DNA of 64,000 bases from Tubiluchus corallicola (taxonomy: Eukaryota > Priapulida > Priapulimorpha > Priapulimorphida > Tubiluchidae). Each line of letters begins with the position of its first letter. Positions within the stretch are counted from its first letter, which is position 1. Below are positions 1 through 10,753 of this stretch, one piece after another. A program made the position numbers and the translations under genes. The DNA is taken from NCBI GenBank assembly GCA_030141605.1, contig JAQGDQ010000249.1, positions 1 through 64,000 on the forward strand, in the 5' to 3' direction. The notes beneath the pieces were generated by a model. The model was not told the origin of the DNA. It ran no database searches and was given only the letters and a program-made list of their open reading frames with translations.

Positions 1-251
1 CTTTGTTTCAAATTTTCTTTGGCCATCTAATACCCAAAATGTTTGTAATTTCGCCTTTGAAACGCATCGATTTCAGCTTTATGATTTGCTTTTAATGACC
101 AGAGCTCAGAGTTGCACAGAAATACAGTTTCAACTAAGGCTGAGAATATTCTAATTTTTGTTTCTAAAGAATTCTTCCTATTCTCAAAAACTTCTGTGAG
201 TTTTGAGTAAGCTGATAATGCCATTATCTTCCGCTTTTTAGCGTACTTCAA
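1..251 (-). pseudogene. LINE reverse-transcriptase C-terminal fragment (left palindrome arm)
   Basis: The minus strand encodes about 74 residues nearly identical to the right-arm copy at 3932-4177, including TKIRIFSALVETVFL and a following SELWSL. This is the region just after the RT domain of non-LTR retrotransposons, where 'TKIRLFNALVLSVLLYGCETW'-like sequence is typical. It is truncated at the 5' side and runs off the window edge. No promoter or complete ORF is present, so it is a dead fragment. Confidence 0.65.
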
Positions 252-506
252 AATGGGGTGCGATGTGAAAAATCGTGGTGTTTTCCTTTAACTGTTATTT
301 TTAAATATAAAACACATACCTTTGAACCATAAATTAAACACAACATAAGTGTCACCGTGAGCTGACACCGGACGAAGTACATCAAATATATGTAGTCTGG
401 ATGAAGGGTCAACCATACTATATGCCTGTAAAAATAAACCAGTATCAACCAACCGAGAAATATAAGCTGACACGACAAGTGGTGAAAATGAGTGAAAACC
501 GAGTGA

Positions 507-786
<280 letters not shown>

Positions 787-2010
787 AATTATGTCAAATG
801 ACAAGAAAAGGCTAAGAAAGCAAGTCTAAAGAATTATAAAGGTTAGAGGCAATCTTAAGCATTTATCATACTCACGTTAAAAGAATTTCTTGTTTGTTTT
901 CATTTTAAATACTCCCGCGAGACTGTCACGGCGGCGCCATATTAGATGGCGTCACAGAACCACAACACAAATCTTTATAGTACACGTGCTCGGAACTCAC
1001 TGCGACTGTGTTCCAGTGATGTCATACCACGTGATCAGTCACATGCTGGCTTTTCAACTGACGGACTAAATGAAACATGTTTGCGCCAACGTTTACTGCA
1101 GCGGTTGAAATATTTTACAAAAATTGGAGTAAAAGGAAAATGTGAGTACTTTATTCGCTTAAGTTTATACTTAGGTGATATAATTTTTCATTGTGAATTT
1201 TCTGAGGATTACTTATTGCTTTTCTTTTAAAGACTATTGATATCGTAAAATAACAAATTTTATTTACTTAAGGCACAAGAAAACCTCCACTCACATAAAA
1301 AAACTTATAAAATTCGTCCTGAAATTTTATATCACTTACATGCTGCTTGTATTGCATACAGAACTTGTGTTAACAGAAACGCTGTATAAAATTTATAAAT
1401 TTAAACTCCAGTGATGACCATTAGGTGCAGTCATTTTAATGGTAGGTTTCAAACTTAAATAACATTATAACATTTGAAAATAATCAGAGCATCGTAGCAT
1501 ACATGTTACTAAATAAGTAAAACTTTAAATTATTTATCTCTCAATACAAGATTAAAAACACGTTTTTGACTAGTGAGTGGCGCACCGGAGGATGAAAGAA
1601 CATTTTACCAATTAGCACAAACATTTTAAATTATAAGTCTAGTTACATAAGTCTTTCCAGCAGGTAAATGTAATGCTAAGTAATATAGATTTGCACAGAA
1701 TTTCTTGAGACATAATTTAACATTGCCTTTTCTTCCCCTAATTTACGTGGCGTAGTGACGTCATGTGGCGCGGTCGGAACAGTATTGAGGGAAATTTAAA
1801 TGAAAAAAACGAAAATTTCTTTAGCGCGAGTATTATATATGCTTAAAATTGCTATAAAGTAATATAATTTTTAACGTGATTTTTCTGAAACCTACTAGGT
1901 ACCTCTTTTCTGTCTCAGTTTATTTTTCTGAAACCTTCAGTTACCTCTTTCTTATTTTTCAGGCAATTTTCTGAAAACCAACTAGTACCCTTTTCTTGTC
2001 CTCTTTCTTG

Positions 2011-2250
2011 AACCTACTTCAGGTACCTGAAGTAGGTTTCAGAAAAATCGCCTGAAAGAACAAGAAAAGAGGTACCTGAAGTAGGTTTCAGAAAAATCAC
2101 CTGAAAGGACAAGAAAAGAGGTACCTGAAGTAGGTTTCAGAAAAATCGCCTGAAAGGACAAGAAAAGAGGTAACTGAAGTAGGTTTCAGAAAAATCGCCT
2201 GAAAGGACAAGAAAAGAGGTACCTGAAGTAGGTTTCAGAAAAATCACGTT
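2011..2250. repeat. 49-bp tandem repeat at the palindrome centre
   Basis: A unit starting GTAGGTTTCAGAAAAATC recurs at 2032, 2081, 2130, 2179 and 2228, exactly 49 bp apart. Each unit contains GAGGTACCTGAAG. The left half of the centre (1890-2010) holds degenerate reverse-complement versions, so the centre is asymmetric: homogenised on the right and decayed on the left. A single related unit is found at 24078-24120. Confidence 0.85.
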
Positions 2251-2344
2251 AAAAAATTATATTACTTTATAGCAATTTTAAGCATATATAATACTCGCGC
2301 TAAAAGAAATTTTCGTTTTTTTTCATTTAAATTTCCCTCAATAC

Positions 2345-2880
2345 TGTTCCGACCGCGCCATTACATGACGTCATACACGCACAACGTAGATCAGGGGAAG
2401 AAAAGGAAATGTTAAACTATGTCCCTAAAAACTTTCCGTGCAAATCTATATTACTTGGCATTTCCCTTACCTGCTGGAAATACTTCTGTAACTAGAAATA
2501 ATAATTTAAAATGTTTGTGCTAATTGGTAAAATGTCGCTTTCATCCTCCAGGGTGCGCCACTCACTAGTCAAAAAACGTGTTCTTAATCTTATTATAGAG
2601 ATACAGTAATTTAAAGTTTTACTTATTTAGTAACATGTATCCTACGAATGCTCTGATTATTTTTTCAAATGTTACCTAATGTTATTTAAGTTTGCTTCAA
2701 ATGACCTACCATTAAAATGACTGCATCAACTGTCATCGCAGGAGTCTAAATTAAAAGTTTTATACAGCGTTACTGCCGACGCAAGCCCTGCATGCAAAAA
2801 GGCAGTATGTAAGTGGTCTAAAATTTCAGGACGAATTTTCTAAGCTTTTTATGTGAGTGGAGGGTTTTCTTGTGCCTTAA
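2345..2880 (+). repeat. Dispersed repeat family, right-arm copy
   Basis: This segment of the right arm (with CCGACCGCGCCATTACATGA, then AAGAAAAGGAAATGTTAAA, then CATCCTCCAGGGTGCGCCAC) has partial relatives outside the palindrome at 4985-5275, 5935-6205 and 24078-24745, and its mirror at about 1425-1760. The family has no recognisable coding sequence. It looks like a non-autonomous mobile element. Its class is not clear from the sequence. Confidence 0.6.
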
Positions 2881-3384
2881 GTAAATAAAATTTGTTATTT
2901 TACGATATCCAATAGTCTTTAAAAGACAAGAAAAGGGCCAACCAAAGTAAGCCTCAGAAAATTCACAATGAAAAATTATACCACCTAAGTATAATCTTAA
3001 GCGAATAAAGTACTCACGTTTTCGCATTTACTCCAATTTTTGTAAAATATTTCAACCGCTGCAGTAAACGTTGGCGCAGACATGTTGCATTCAGTCCGTC
3101 AGTTGAAAAGCCAGCAGCATGTTGCATTCAGTCACGTGGCATGACATCACTCGAACGCAGTCGCAGTGTGTTCTAAGCACGTGTACTATAAAGATTTGTG
3201 TTGTGGTTCTGTGACGTCATCCAATATGGCGCCGCCGTGACAGTCTCGCGGGAGTATTTAAAATGAAAACAAACAGGAAATTCTTTTAACGTGAGTGTGA
3301 TAAATGCTTAAGATTGCCTCTAACCTTTATAATTCTTTAGACTTGCTTTAACTAGACCTTTTCTTGTCATTTAAGAGCATAATT

Positions 3385-3444
<60 letters not shown>

Positions 3445-3471
3445 CTTCCTCTCTCTCTCTCCCTCTCTCTC

Positions 3472-3519
<48 letters not shown>

Positions 3520-3526
3520 CCCTTCC

Positions 3527-3596
<70 letters not shown>

Positions 3597-3625
3597 CCCT
3601 TCCTCTCTCTCTCTCTCTCCCTCTC

Positions 3626-3669
<44 letters not shown>
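3385..3669. repeat. (CT)n microsatellite
   Basis: CT repeats with periodic CCCC/TTCC interruptions, in a loose higher-order pattern of about 80 bp. This is the mirror of 507-786. The 173-residue Ser/Leu reading frame over it is not a gene. Confidence 0.95.
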
Positions 3670-3671
<2 letters not shown>

Positions 3672-3931
3672 ACTCGGTTTTCACTCATTTTCACCACTTG
3701 TCGTGTCAGCTTATATTTCTCGGTTGGTTGATACTGGTTTATTTTTACAGGCATATAGTATGGTTGACACTTCATCCAGACTACATATATTTGATGTACT
3801 TCGTCCGGTGTCAGCTCACGGTGACACTTATGTTGTGTTTAATTTATGGTTCAAAGGTATGTGTTTTATATTTAAAAAACCCTAATAACAGTTAAAGGAA
3901 AACACCACGATTTTTCACATCGCACCCCATT

Positions 3932-4335
3932 TTGAAGTACGCTAAAAAGCGGAAGATAATGGCATTATCAGCTTACTCAAAACTCACAGAAGTTTTTGAG
4001 AATAGGAAGAATTCTTTAGAAACAAAAATTAGAATATTCTCAGCCTTAGTTGAAACTGTATTTCTGTACAACTCTGAGCTCTGGTCATTAAAAGCAAATC
4101 ATAAAGCTGAAATCGATGCGTTTCAAAGGCGAAATTACAGAAACATTTTGGGTATTAGATGGCCAAAGAAAATTTGAAACAAAGATCTATATGAAAAATA
4201 AAAGAAGAACCTTGGACAAGAAAAATAAAAAGACGCTGTTTAAGATGGATTGGGCATATGCTTAGACTACCTGATGATATTCCAAAGTTAAAGGAGAGGA
4301 AAGAGAAATCTTAAATCCAAAGTTAAAGGAGAAGA
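3932..4335 (+). pseudogene. LINE reverse-transcriptase C-terminal fragment (right palindrome arm)
   Basis: From 3932 the frame reads through SLETKIRIFSALVETVFLYN, then SELWSL, then FQRRNYRNILGIRWPKKI before a stop at 4175-4177. After a frame change the text continues with EPWTRKIKRRCLRWIGHMLR and LPDDIP up to about 4283. The order 'RR..R.ILGIRW', then 'EPW...I..RR.LRWIGHMLR.PDD.P' is the hallmark C-terminal tail of many non-LTR retrotransposon polyproteins. The endonuclease and the catalytic RT motifs are missing upstream, and one frameshift separates the two blocks. It is a 5'-truncated relic. The 35-bp minisatellite begins exactly where this ORF ends. Confidence 0.75.
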
Positions 4336-4980
4336 AAGAGAAATCTTAAATCCAAAGTTAAAGGAGAAGAAAGAGAAATCTTAAATCCAAAGTTAAAGGA
4401 GAAGAAAGAGAAATCTTAAGTCCAAAGTTAAAGGAGAAGAAAGAGAAATCTTAAATCCAAAGTTAAAGGAGAAGAAAGAGAAATCTTAAATCAAAAGTTA
4501 AAGGAGAAGAAAGAGAAATCTTAAATCCAAAGTTAAAGGAGACGAAAGAGAAATCTTAAATCCAAAGTTAAAGGAGAAGAAAGAGAAATCTTAAGTCCAA
4601 AGTTAAAGGGAAAGAAAGAGAAATCTTAAATCCAAAGTTAAAGGAGAAGAAACAGAAATCTTAAATCCAAAGTTAAAGGAGAAGAAAGAGAAATCTTAAG
4701 TCCAAAGTTAAAGGAGAAGAAAGAGAAATCTTAAATCCAAAGTTAAAGGAGAAGAAAGAGAAATCTTAAATCCAAAGTTAAAGGAGAAGAAAGAGAAATC
4801 TTAAATCAAAAGTTAAAGGAGAAGAAAGAGAAATCTTAAATCCAAAGTTAAAGGAGAAGAAAGAGAAATCTTAAATCCAAAGTTAAAGGAGAAGAAAGAG
4901 AAATCTTAAATCAAAAGTTAAAGGAGAAGAAAGAGAAATCTTAAATCCAAAGTTAAAGGAGAAGAAAGAGAAATCTTAAA
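4281..4980. repeat. 35-bp minisatellite, 20 copies
   Basis: The purine-rich unit (TCCAAAGTTAAAGGAGAAGA followed by AAGAGAAATCTTAAA) repeats every 35 bp for exactly 700 bp. Copies differ by one or two bases. The first unit coincides with the last codons of the LINE tail (PKLKERKEKS then stop), so the array appears to have been amplified from the LINE 3' end. Confidence 0.95.
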
Positions 4981-4984
4981 TCGA

Positions 4985-5275
4985 ATAGAACTTTCCATAC
5001 AAAGTTATATTTCATAACATTACGCTTACCCCTTGAAAAACTCGTGTAATTGGAAAAGATTGTTAATAATTTGAAATGTTCGTCCCATTTGGAAAAACGG
5101 TACAGCACCTCGTTCCCAATGTGCACCAGTGACTCACAAAAGGCACATGATTGATCTTATTAACCACGTAAAGTAAGTTATTCTTTTACTTAGCTAGCGA
5201 TGAGTGTGCTACGAATGCACTGATTATTTTTTCAAACTTTACACAATGTTATCATAACGTGTTTCAGGTGGTTTA
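4985..5275 (+). repeat. Dispersed repeat family, fragment
   Basis: Similar to 2425-2720 of the right palindrome arm: CTTTCCATACAAAGTTATAT, then a GTGCACCAGTGACTCAC-type block, then GCTACGAATGC and ATTATTTTTTCAAACTTTAC. Non-coding. Confidence 0.55.
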
Positions 5276-5285
5276 AGGTACGACT

Positions 5286-5860
5286 GCTTGTGCGAGTATG
5301 CGTGATGCGTATACAACAGTTTATATTTAAACGCGTGGAAGTGTTTCACAGTGTACGTAATGCGTAATCCGTAATGCGTAATGCGTATACAACAGTTTAT
5401 ATTTAAACATGTGGAAGTGTTTCACAGTGTACGTAATGCGTAATCCGTAATGCGTGATGCGTATACAACAGTTTATATTAAAACACGTGGAAGTGTTTTA
5501 CAGTGTACGTAATGCGTGATGCGTATACAGCAGTTTATATTTAAACACGTGGAAGTGTTTCACAGTGTACGTAATGCGTAATGCGTGATGCGTATACAGC
5601 AGTTTATATTTAAACACGTGGAAGTGTTTCACAGTGTACGTAATGCGTAATGCGTGATGCGTTTACAAACAGTTCATACTTAAACACGTGGAAGTGCTTC
5701 TATTTGTACGCAATGCGTAATCCATAATGCGTGATGCGTGATACGCATTTACTCGAACGTGATGATTATCGTCTCAATACGCATCACGCATTACGCATTA
5801 CTGATCACGCATTACGCATTACGGATCACGCATTACGCGCACATCGAGTCGTACTTTTAC
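5286..5860. repeat. 61-76 bp tandem repeats with TAATGCGT motifs, ending in an inverted segment
   Basis: Units anchored on ATACA(A/G)CAGTTTATATT start at 5311, 5387, 5463, 5524, 5594 and about 5663. Length varies with the number of embedded TAATGCGT/GATGCGT 7-8-mers. From about 5770 the same words appear inverted (ACGCATCACGCATTACGCAT), so the end can fold back on the array. Confidence 0.85.
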
Positions 5861-5934
5861 CGTTAAAATGGCTAGGCGGGCTCGGCATTGTCTTTATCGA
5901 TCAAAGTTAAAGTAGAAGACAACGGAATTTTAAA

Positions 5935-6205
5935 GTATGCTTCCATACAAAGTTATATCACTTAGCTTACCTGTTTAAAAGACTAATGTAATTAGAAATT
6001 TAAAATTCTCGCGGCCACCTGGTAAAACGGCATTGCATCGCTATCCCAGTGTGCACCACTGGCTCACCAAAAATCACTGTTGATCCTATTGGCAATATCA
6101 AGTAACTTACAGTTTTACTTAGTTAGCAAAGAGTGTGCCACGAATGCTCTGATTACTTTTTTAAACTTTACACAATGTCCTTCTTAATTTTGTCTCAAAC
6201 GAGTT
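5935..6205 (+). repeat. Dispersed repeat family, fragment
   Basis: A second nearby partial copy of the element seen at 2425-2720 and 4985-5275, with GTGCACCACTGGCTCAC and CACGAATGCTCTGATTA blocks. Non-coding. Confidence 0.55.
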
Positions 6206-6239
6206 ACGGATATCGTTAAAATCTGACAGACCGATTAAC

Positions 6240-6600
6240 CGACTGACTGATTTACTAACTAACTGATTGAATGGATGGACGAATGAATGAATGAGTGAAA
6301 GACAGTCAGTCAGACAGACAAATAGGCAACTGACTGACTGACTGACTGACTGACCGACTGACTGATTCTGTGTATGGCTACTGACTGTCTGAATGATGCA
6401 TCAGCCGACTGGCCAAACGATCACCTTATCAAAGTCCAAGGTATATGACTCCTGACTGACTGACTGACTGACTGACTGAATGACGCATCAACAGACTGGC
6501 CAAACGATCACCTTATCAAAGTCCAAGGTATATGACTCCTGACTGACTGACTGACTGACTGACTGACTGACTGACTGACTGACTGAATGACACATCAACA
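6240..6600. repeat. (GACT)n microsatellite with a longer duplicated unit
   Basis: GACT repeats alternate with an about 85-bp segment (CATCA then CAGACTGGCCAAACGATCAC, then CTTATCAAAGTCCAAGGTAT) that occurs at about 6395, 6480 and, partially, 6590. The last copy abuts the splice acceptor of the next exon. Confidence 0.9.
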
Positions 6601-6643
6601 GAGTGACCAAACGATCACCTTATCAATATTATTGACATTTCAG

Positions 6644-6826
6644 TTGTGGTATATACATAAGCCAGAAGAACCCGAATATGCTAGAACTCGTGCATTCTCT
6701 GCCTCCGATGTCCATGACCACGTGTCGCCAGAAACGGTCAAACTCCAGGATGGCCTGATTGCCGGAAACGGAGACGTGGACCTTGCAGAAATCAACATTG
6801 CTGACATGGATCCTGAAGACATTAAG
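6644..6826 (+). CDS. Internal exon of a probable GPR158/179-like class C receptor
   Basis: The exon follows an acceptor (ATTGACATTTCAG, ending 6643) and ends at a donor (ATTAAG|GTATAA, 6827 on). It encodes 61 residues, starting LWYIHKPEEPEYARTRAFSA and ending with acidic DVDLAEINIADMDPEDIK. It is phase 0 at both ends as drawn, and its last codon joins in frame to the exon at 10343. The joined junction reads DPEDIK/AELRRVYTQLQVLRNK, a predicted amphipathic helix like the segment after TM7 in GPR158/GPR179 and their fly relatives. The family call rests on remembered similarity to that tail, not on transmembrane domains, which would lie upstream of the window. The exon itself is strongly supported by composition and splice sites. 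It could instead belong to another gene with a long cytoplasmic tail. Confidence 0.7.
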
Positions 6827-7013
6827 GTATAACCTCACAACTAAAATGTGTCGAGGCCTCTGATAACATAGAGGCTCTGCAGGGGTGATTCCAGTACAAT
6901 GTTTCCAATATATATAGTGATTCCAATATAATTAAAATGTTGGCTAAAACAAGTCTTGTTGGACCTTTTAGGAGGGCAACAATTGATGCAGGGCCAGTGA
7001 TTAAAGTGCTCCA

Positions 7014-9219
7014 GGCCTGCTAGGGTGGCAGACCCGGAACCTAAAGAAAAACAATGTATCGCCAGATCTGTTAGGGTCGCAGACCTGGAACCTAAAGTTG
7101 CAGCCCCTCCACCTAAAGAAAACCAATATCTCGCCAGATCTGTTAGGATCGCAGACCCGGAACCTAAAGTTGCAGATCCTCCACCTAAAGAAAAAACAAT
7201 GTTTCGCCAGGTCTGTTAGGATCGCAGACCCGGAACCTAAAGTTGCAGATCCTCCACCTAAAGAAAAAGCAATGTTTCGCCAGATCTGTTAGGATCGCAG
7301 ACCCGGAACCTAAAGTTGCAGATACTCCACCTAAAGAAAAAACAATGTTTCGCCAGATCTGTTAGGATCGCAGACCCGGAACCTAAAGTTACAGATCCTC
7401 CACCTAAAGAAAAAACAATGTCTCGCCAGGTCTGTTAGGATCGCAGATCCGGAACCTAAAGTTACAGACCCTCCACCTAAAGAAAACCAATGTCTCGCCA
7501 GGTCTGTTAGGGTCGCAGATCCGGAACCTAAAGTTACAGATCCTCCACCTAAAGAAAACCAATATCTCGCCAGATCTGTTAGGGTCGCAGATCCGGAACC
7601 TAAAGTTACAGACCCTCCACCTAAAGAAAAAACAATATCTCGCCAGGTCTGTTAGGGTGGCAGACCCGGAACCTAAAGAAAAAACAATGTATCGCCAGAT
7701 CTGTTAGGGTCGCAGATCCGGAACCTAAAGTTACAGATCCTCCACCTAAAGAAAAAACAATATCTCGCCAGGTCTGTTAGGGTTGCAGATCCGGAACCTA
7801 AAGTTACAGATCCTCCACCTAAAGAAAAAAAATGTATCGCCAGATCTGTTAGGGTGGCAGACCCGGAACCTAAAGAAAAAACAATGTCTCGCCAGATCTG
7901 TTAGGATCGCAGACCCGGAACCTAAAGTTACAGACCCTCCACCTAAAGAAAACCAATGTCTCGCCAGATCTGTTAGGGTCGCAGATCCGGAACCTAAAGT
8001 TACAGACCCTCCACCTAAAGAAAAAACAATATCTCGCCAGGTCTGTTAGGGTGGCAGACCCGGAACCTAAAGAAAAAACAATGTATCGCCAGATCTGTTA
8101 GGGTCGCAGATCCGGAACCTAAAGTTACAGATCCTCCACCTAAAGAAAAAACAATATCTCGCCAGGTCTGTTAGGGTTGCAGATCCGGAACCTAAAGTTA
8201 CAGATCCTCCACCTAAAGAAAAAAAATGTATCGCCAGATCTGTTAGGGTGGCAGACCCGGAACCTAAAGAAAAAACAATGTCTCGCCAGATCTGTTAGGA
8301 TCGCAGACCCGGAACCTAAAGTTACAGACCCTCCACCTAAAGAAAACCAATGTCTCGCCAGATCTGTTAGGGTCGCAGATCCGGAACCTAAAGTTACAGA
8401 CCCTCCACCTAAAGAAAAAACAATATCTCGCCAGGTCTGTTAGGGTGGCAGACCCGGAACCTAAAGAAAAAACAATGTATCGCCAGATCTGTTAGGGTCG
8501 CAGATCCGGAACCTAAAGTTACAGATCCTCCACCTAAAGAAAAAACAATATCTCGCCAGGTCTGTTAGGGTTGCAGATCCGGAACCTAAAGTTACAGATC
8601 CTCCACCTAAAGAAAAAAAAATGTATCGCCAGATCTGTTAGGGTGGCAGACCCGGAACCTAAAGAAAAAACAATGTATCGCCAGATCTGTTAGGGTCGCA
8701 GATCCGGAACCTAAAGTTACAGATCCTCCACCTAAAGAAAAAACAATATCTCGCCAGGTCTGTTAGGGTTGCAGATCCGGAACCTAAAGTTACAGATCCT
8801 CCACCTAAAGAAAAAAAATGTATCGCCAGATCTGTTAGGGTGGCAGACCCGGAACCTAAAGAAAAAACAATGTCTCGCCAGATCTGTTAGGGTCGCAGAT
8901 CCGGAACCTAAAGTTACAGATCCTCCACCTAAAGAAAAAACAATATTTCGCCAGGTCTGTTAGGGTTGCAGATCCGGAACCTAAAGTTACAGATCCTCCA
9001 CCTAAAGAAAAAAATGTATCGCCAGATCTGTTAGGGTGGCAGACCCGGAACCTAAAGAAAAAACAATGTATCGCCAGATCTGTTAGGATCGCAGATCCGG
9101 AACCCAAAGTTACAGATCCTTCACCTAAAGAAAAAACAATGTTTCGCCAGATCTGTTAGGATCGCAGATCCGGAACCTAAAGTTACAGATCCTCCACCTA
9201 AAGAAAAATGTCTCGCCGA
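7014..9219. repeat. 72-73 bp minisatellite with higher-order structure (about 30 units)
   Basis: The unit contains CGCAGATCCGGAACCTAAAG, TACAGATCCTCCACCTAAAG and TCTCGCCAGATCTGTTAGG. Variants lack the middle block, making short units. Multi-unit blocks are repeated: the segment starting at 7783 recurs at 8177 and again at about 8571 (394-bp period), then at about 198-bp spacing (8769, 8967). Short reading frames (VRIADPEPKV...PPPKE) run through single stretches, but TAG in CTGTTAGG closes them, and the array is inside an intron. It is not coding. Confidence 0.95.
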
Positions 9220-9578
9220 ATTGCACATTTAGTTTTCTCACTACTTAATTATCTATAAGCCAATCCGTAACACGTGTTAGTAGCACAATATCCGTCTTTC
9301 AGTCAACAAAATTAAATTGTAGATGATAACAATGGAACAATGGGTACCTCATTGTTGTTGCAACTTTGCAGGAATAAAGAAAAACGTTTCTTGAGAAGTT
9401 GCGCTCAAGAATAATGGAGTTTACTCATTCTATTGCCTAGTAACATTTTACTTTAGACTTGAAAAGTCACGTGCAACAAAATTTAGCTGTAATCAGTTGG
9501 CGTGAACCACGTGATTGTCTTTGGCAGAAGTAAATCAACATGTAAATCAAAAGCTAGTACACCTTGCTGTATTTTGTT

Positions 9579-9582
<4 letters not shown>

Positions 9583-9611
<29 letters not shown>

Positions 9612-9705
9612 ACAACAACAATAACAACAACAACAACAACATCATCATCAAGAACAACAACAACAACAATAACAACAACAACAACAACAACAGTAACAGC
9701 AATAA
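9583..9705. repeat. (AAC)n microsatellite
   Basis: AAC/CAA trinucleotides with a few ATC and AGC changes. It gives a poly-Asn or poly-Thr frame depending on phase. It is intronic and not believed to be translated. Confidence 0.95.
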
Positions 9706-9896
9706 TATTCAAGTCACTTTTTTATTACAGGCACTTAAATCATTTATAGCCAAAACAACACAAATTTTTTTAAAAGTTCCAATTCACATAGTCAAAAATC
9801 ACGCCAAACATTTCGACAAACTACTGTTGTCATCATTCGTGGAAAATTATTTGGCTATACTTAAAGTCACTGTTTTGGCTTCAGTCACTGTCAAAG

Positions 9897-10362
9897 AGTA
9901 GCTCGTGGAAGCGGTCATTTTGCTTCGGGTTTTCCTGTTGCCAAACCCAGATCTTCGTCAGGAAGAGCCATCTACTGGATTTAAACGTAACTTCAATTTG
10001 TACTTACAAAGTCCATAGCAACCAACATTCGTACGGTCACTAAGTGTTTTGTAGAAACGCGACAAAAAACAATGGCTGACGTTACCAGCGTTTTTCTCAA
10101 GATTATGTTTTTCAGTGTGCAGCCTGCACCTCAACTTCAACGTGGATTATCTCAGCTTAGAAATAAAGTAGGGTGATGAACTTGGTATAAAAATGATCCT
10201 CATGAAATGGAGATTTAGGATGTGTGAATAACTAGAAAAGACTAATTAACGACTTATGGACGATTTTGCTGTGCAAGCACACAAATAAATAAATGAATAA
10301 GAATGGATATTGATACTAATTATTTCTGTTGTTTTTGTACAGGCCGAGCTCAGGAGAGTGTA
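9897..10362 (+). repeat. Left arm of inverted duplication covering a splice acceptor
   Basis: This arm includes the last 446 bp of the intron plus the first 20 coding bases of the terminal exon. Its degenerate reverse complement is at 14172-14624. Shared blocks include AGTAGCTCGTG, CTGCACCTCAACTTCAACGT, ATGAAATGGAGATT, GCAAGCACACAAATAAATAA and GTACAGGCCGAGCTCAGGAG. Confidence 0.85.
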
Positions 10363-10753
10363 CACACAACTACAGGTGCTGCGCAATAAAACCATGCGAA
10401 AAGACAATCCGCATATTTCGAAGCGGCATGGTGGGCGCAAGAATACTCGTCGCCGCTTCTCACTGCAGGCGTTTCATCATCATCGTCACCGCGATCGAGC
10501 GGCGGAACGCGAGCGACTGCACTCGCACATCGAGCAATCGATAGCCGAGGTGTCCCACACGGAGGAACCCGAACCTAAGGACGCCGACGTCTCGAAGTCG
10601 CCAGAAGAGTCCGTGGCCAGCACGGACGGGGCGCAAACCGAAGAGAAAAAACAAACTGAAGGTTCTTCCACAGTCCGGTTTAAGCCACAGAGACCTATCA
10701 GTGAAGTGGCTCAGTACTCAAACTATCAGCCGGACAAATTTGACAAGATTTGA
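10343..10753 (+). CDS. Terminal coding exon of a probable GPR158/179-like class C receptor
   Basis: Begins at GCC after acceptor TTTTTGTACAG and ends at TGA 10751-10753, giving 136 residues. It opens with AELRRVYTQLQVLRNKTMRK and DNPHISKR, a helix and basic motif resembling the post-TM7 segment of GPR158/179-type orphan receptors. Then come a basic RRRFSLQAF stretch, His/Arg-rich and Glu-rich segments typical of a disordered cytoplasmic tail, and a C-terminus ending YQPDKFDKI. It is much more GC-rich than its flanks, as expected for coding DNA in this AT-rich region. Phase matches the 6644-6826 exon. The frame is also open slightly upstream into the intron (from 10310), but that ATG precedes the acceptor and is not proposed as a start. 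Function inferred: intracellular tail of a membrane receptor. The receptor identity is uncertain. Confidence 0.75.
   Translation, partial: AELRRVYTQLQVLRNKTMRKDNPHISKRHGGRKNTRRRFSLQAFHHHRHRDRAAERERLHSHIEQSIAEVSHTEEPEPKDADVSKSPEESVASTDGAQTEEKKQTEGSSTVRFKPQRPISEVAQYSNYQPDKFDKI

Larger units (their letters stand above)
6827..10342 (+). other. Phase-0 intron holding a large minisatellite
   Basis: Bounded by GTATAA at the donor and TGTTTTTGTACAG at the acceptor. About 2.2 kb of its 3.5 kb is the 72-bp minisatellite. The remainder holds an AAC microsatellite and, at the 3' end, the left arm of an inverted duplication that covers the acceptor. Confidence 0.7.

Noticed and set aside
7025-9107. Several 64-88 codon frames with a proline/glutamate repeat, suggesting a repeat protein
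   Set aside because: Frames break at the TAG in each unit junction, the array lies between a matched donor and acceptor, and unit lengths of 72 and 73 bp shift the frame.
9515-9901. 128-codon Asn-rich ORF
   Set aside because: It is driven by an (AAC)n microsatellite inside an intron, with no domain outside the repeat.
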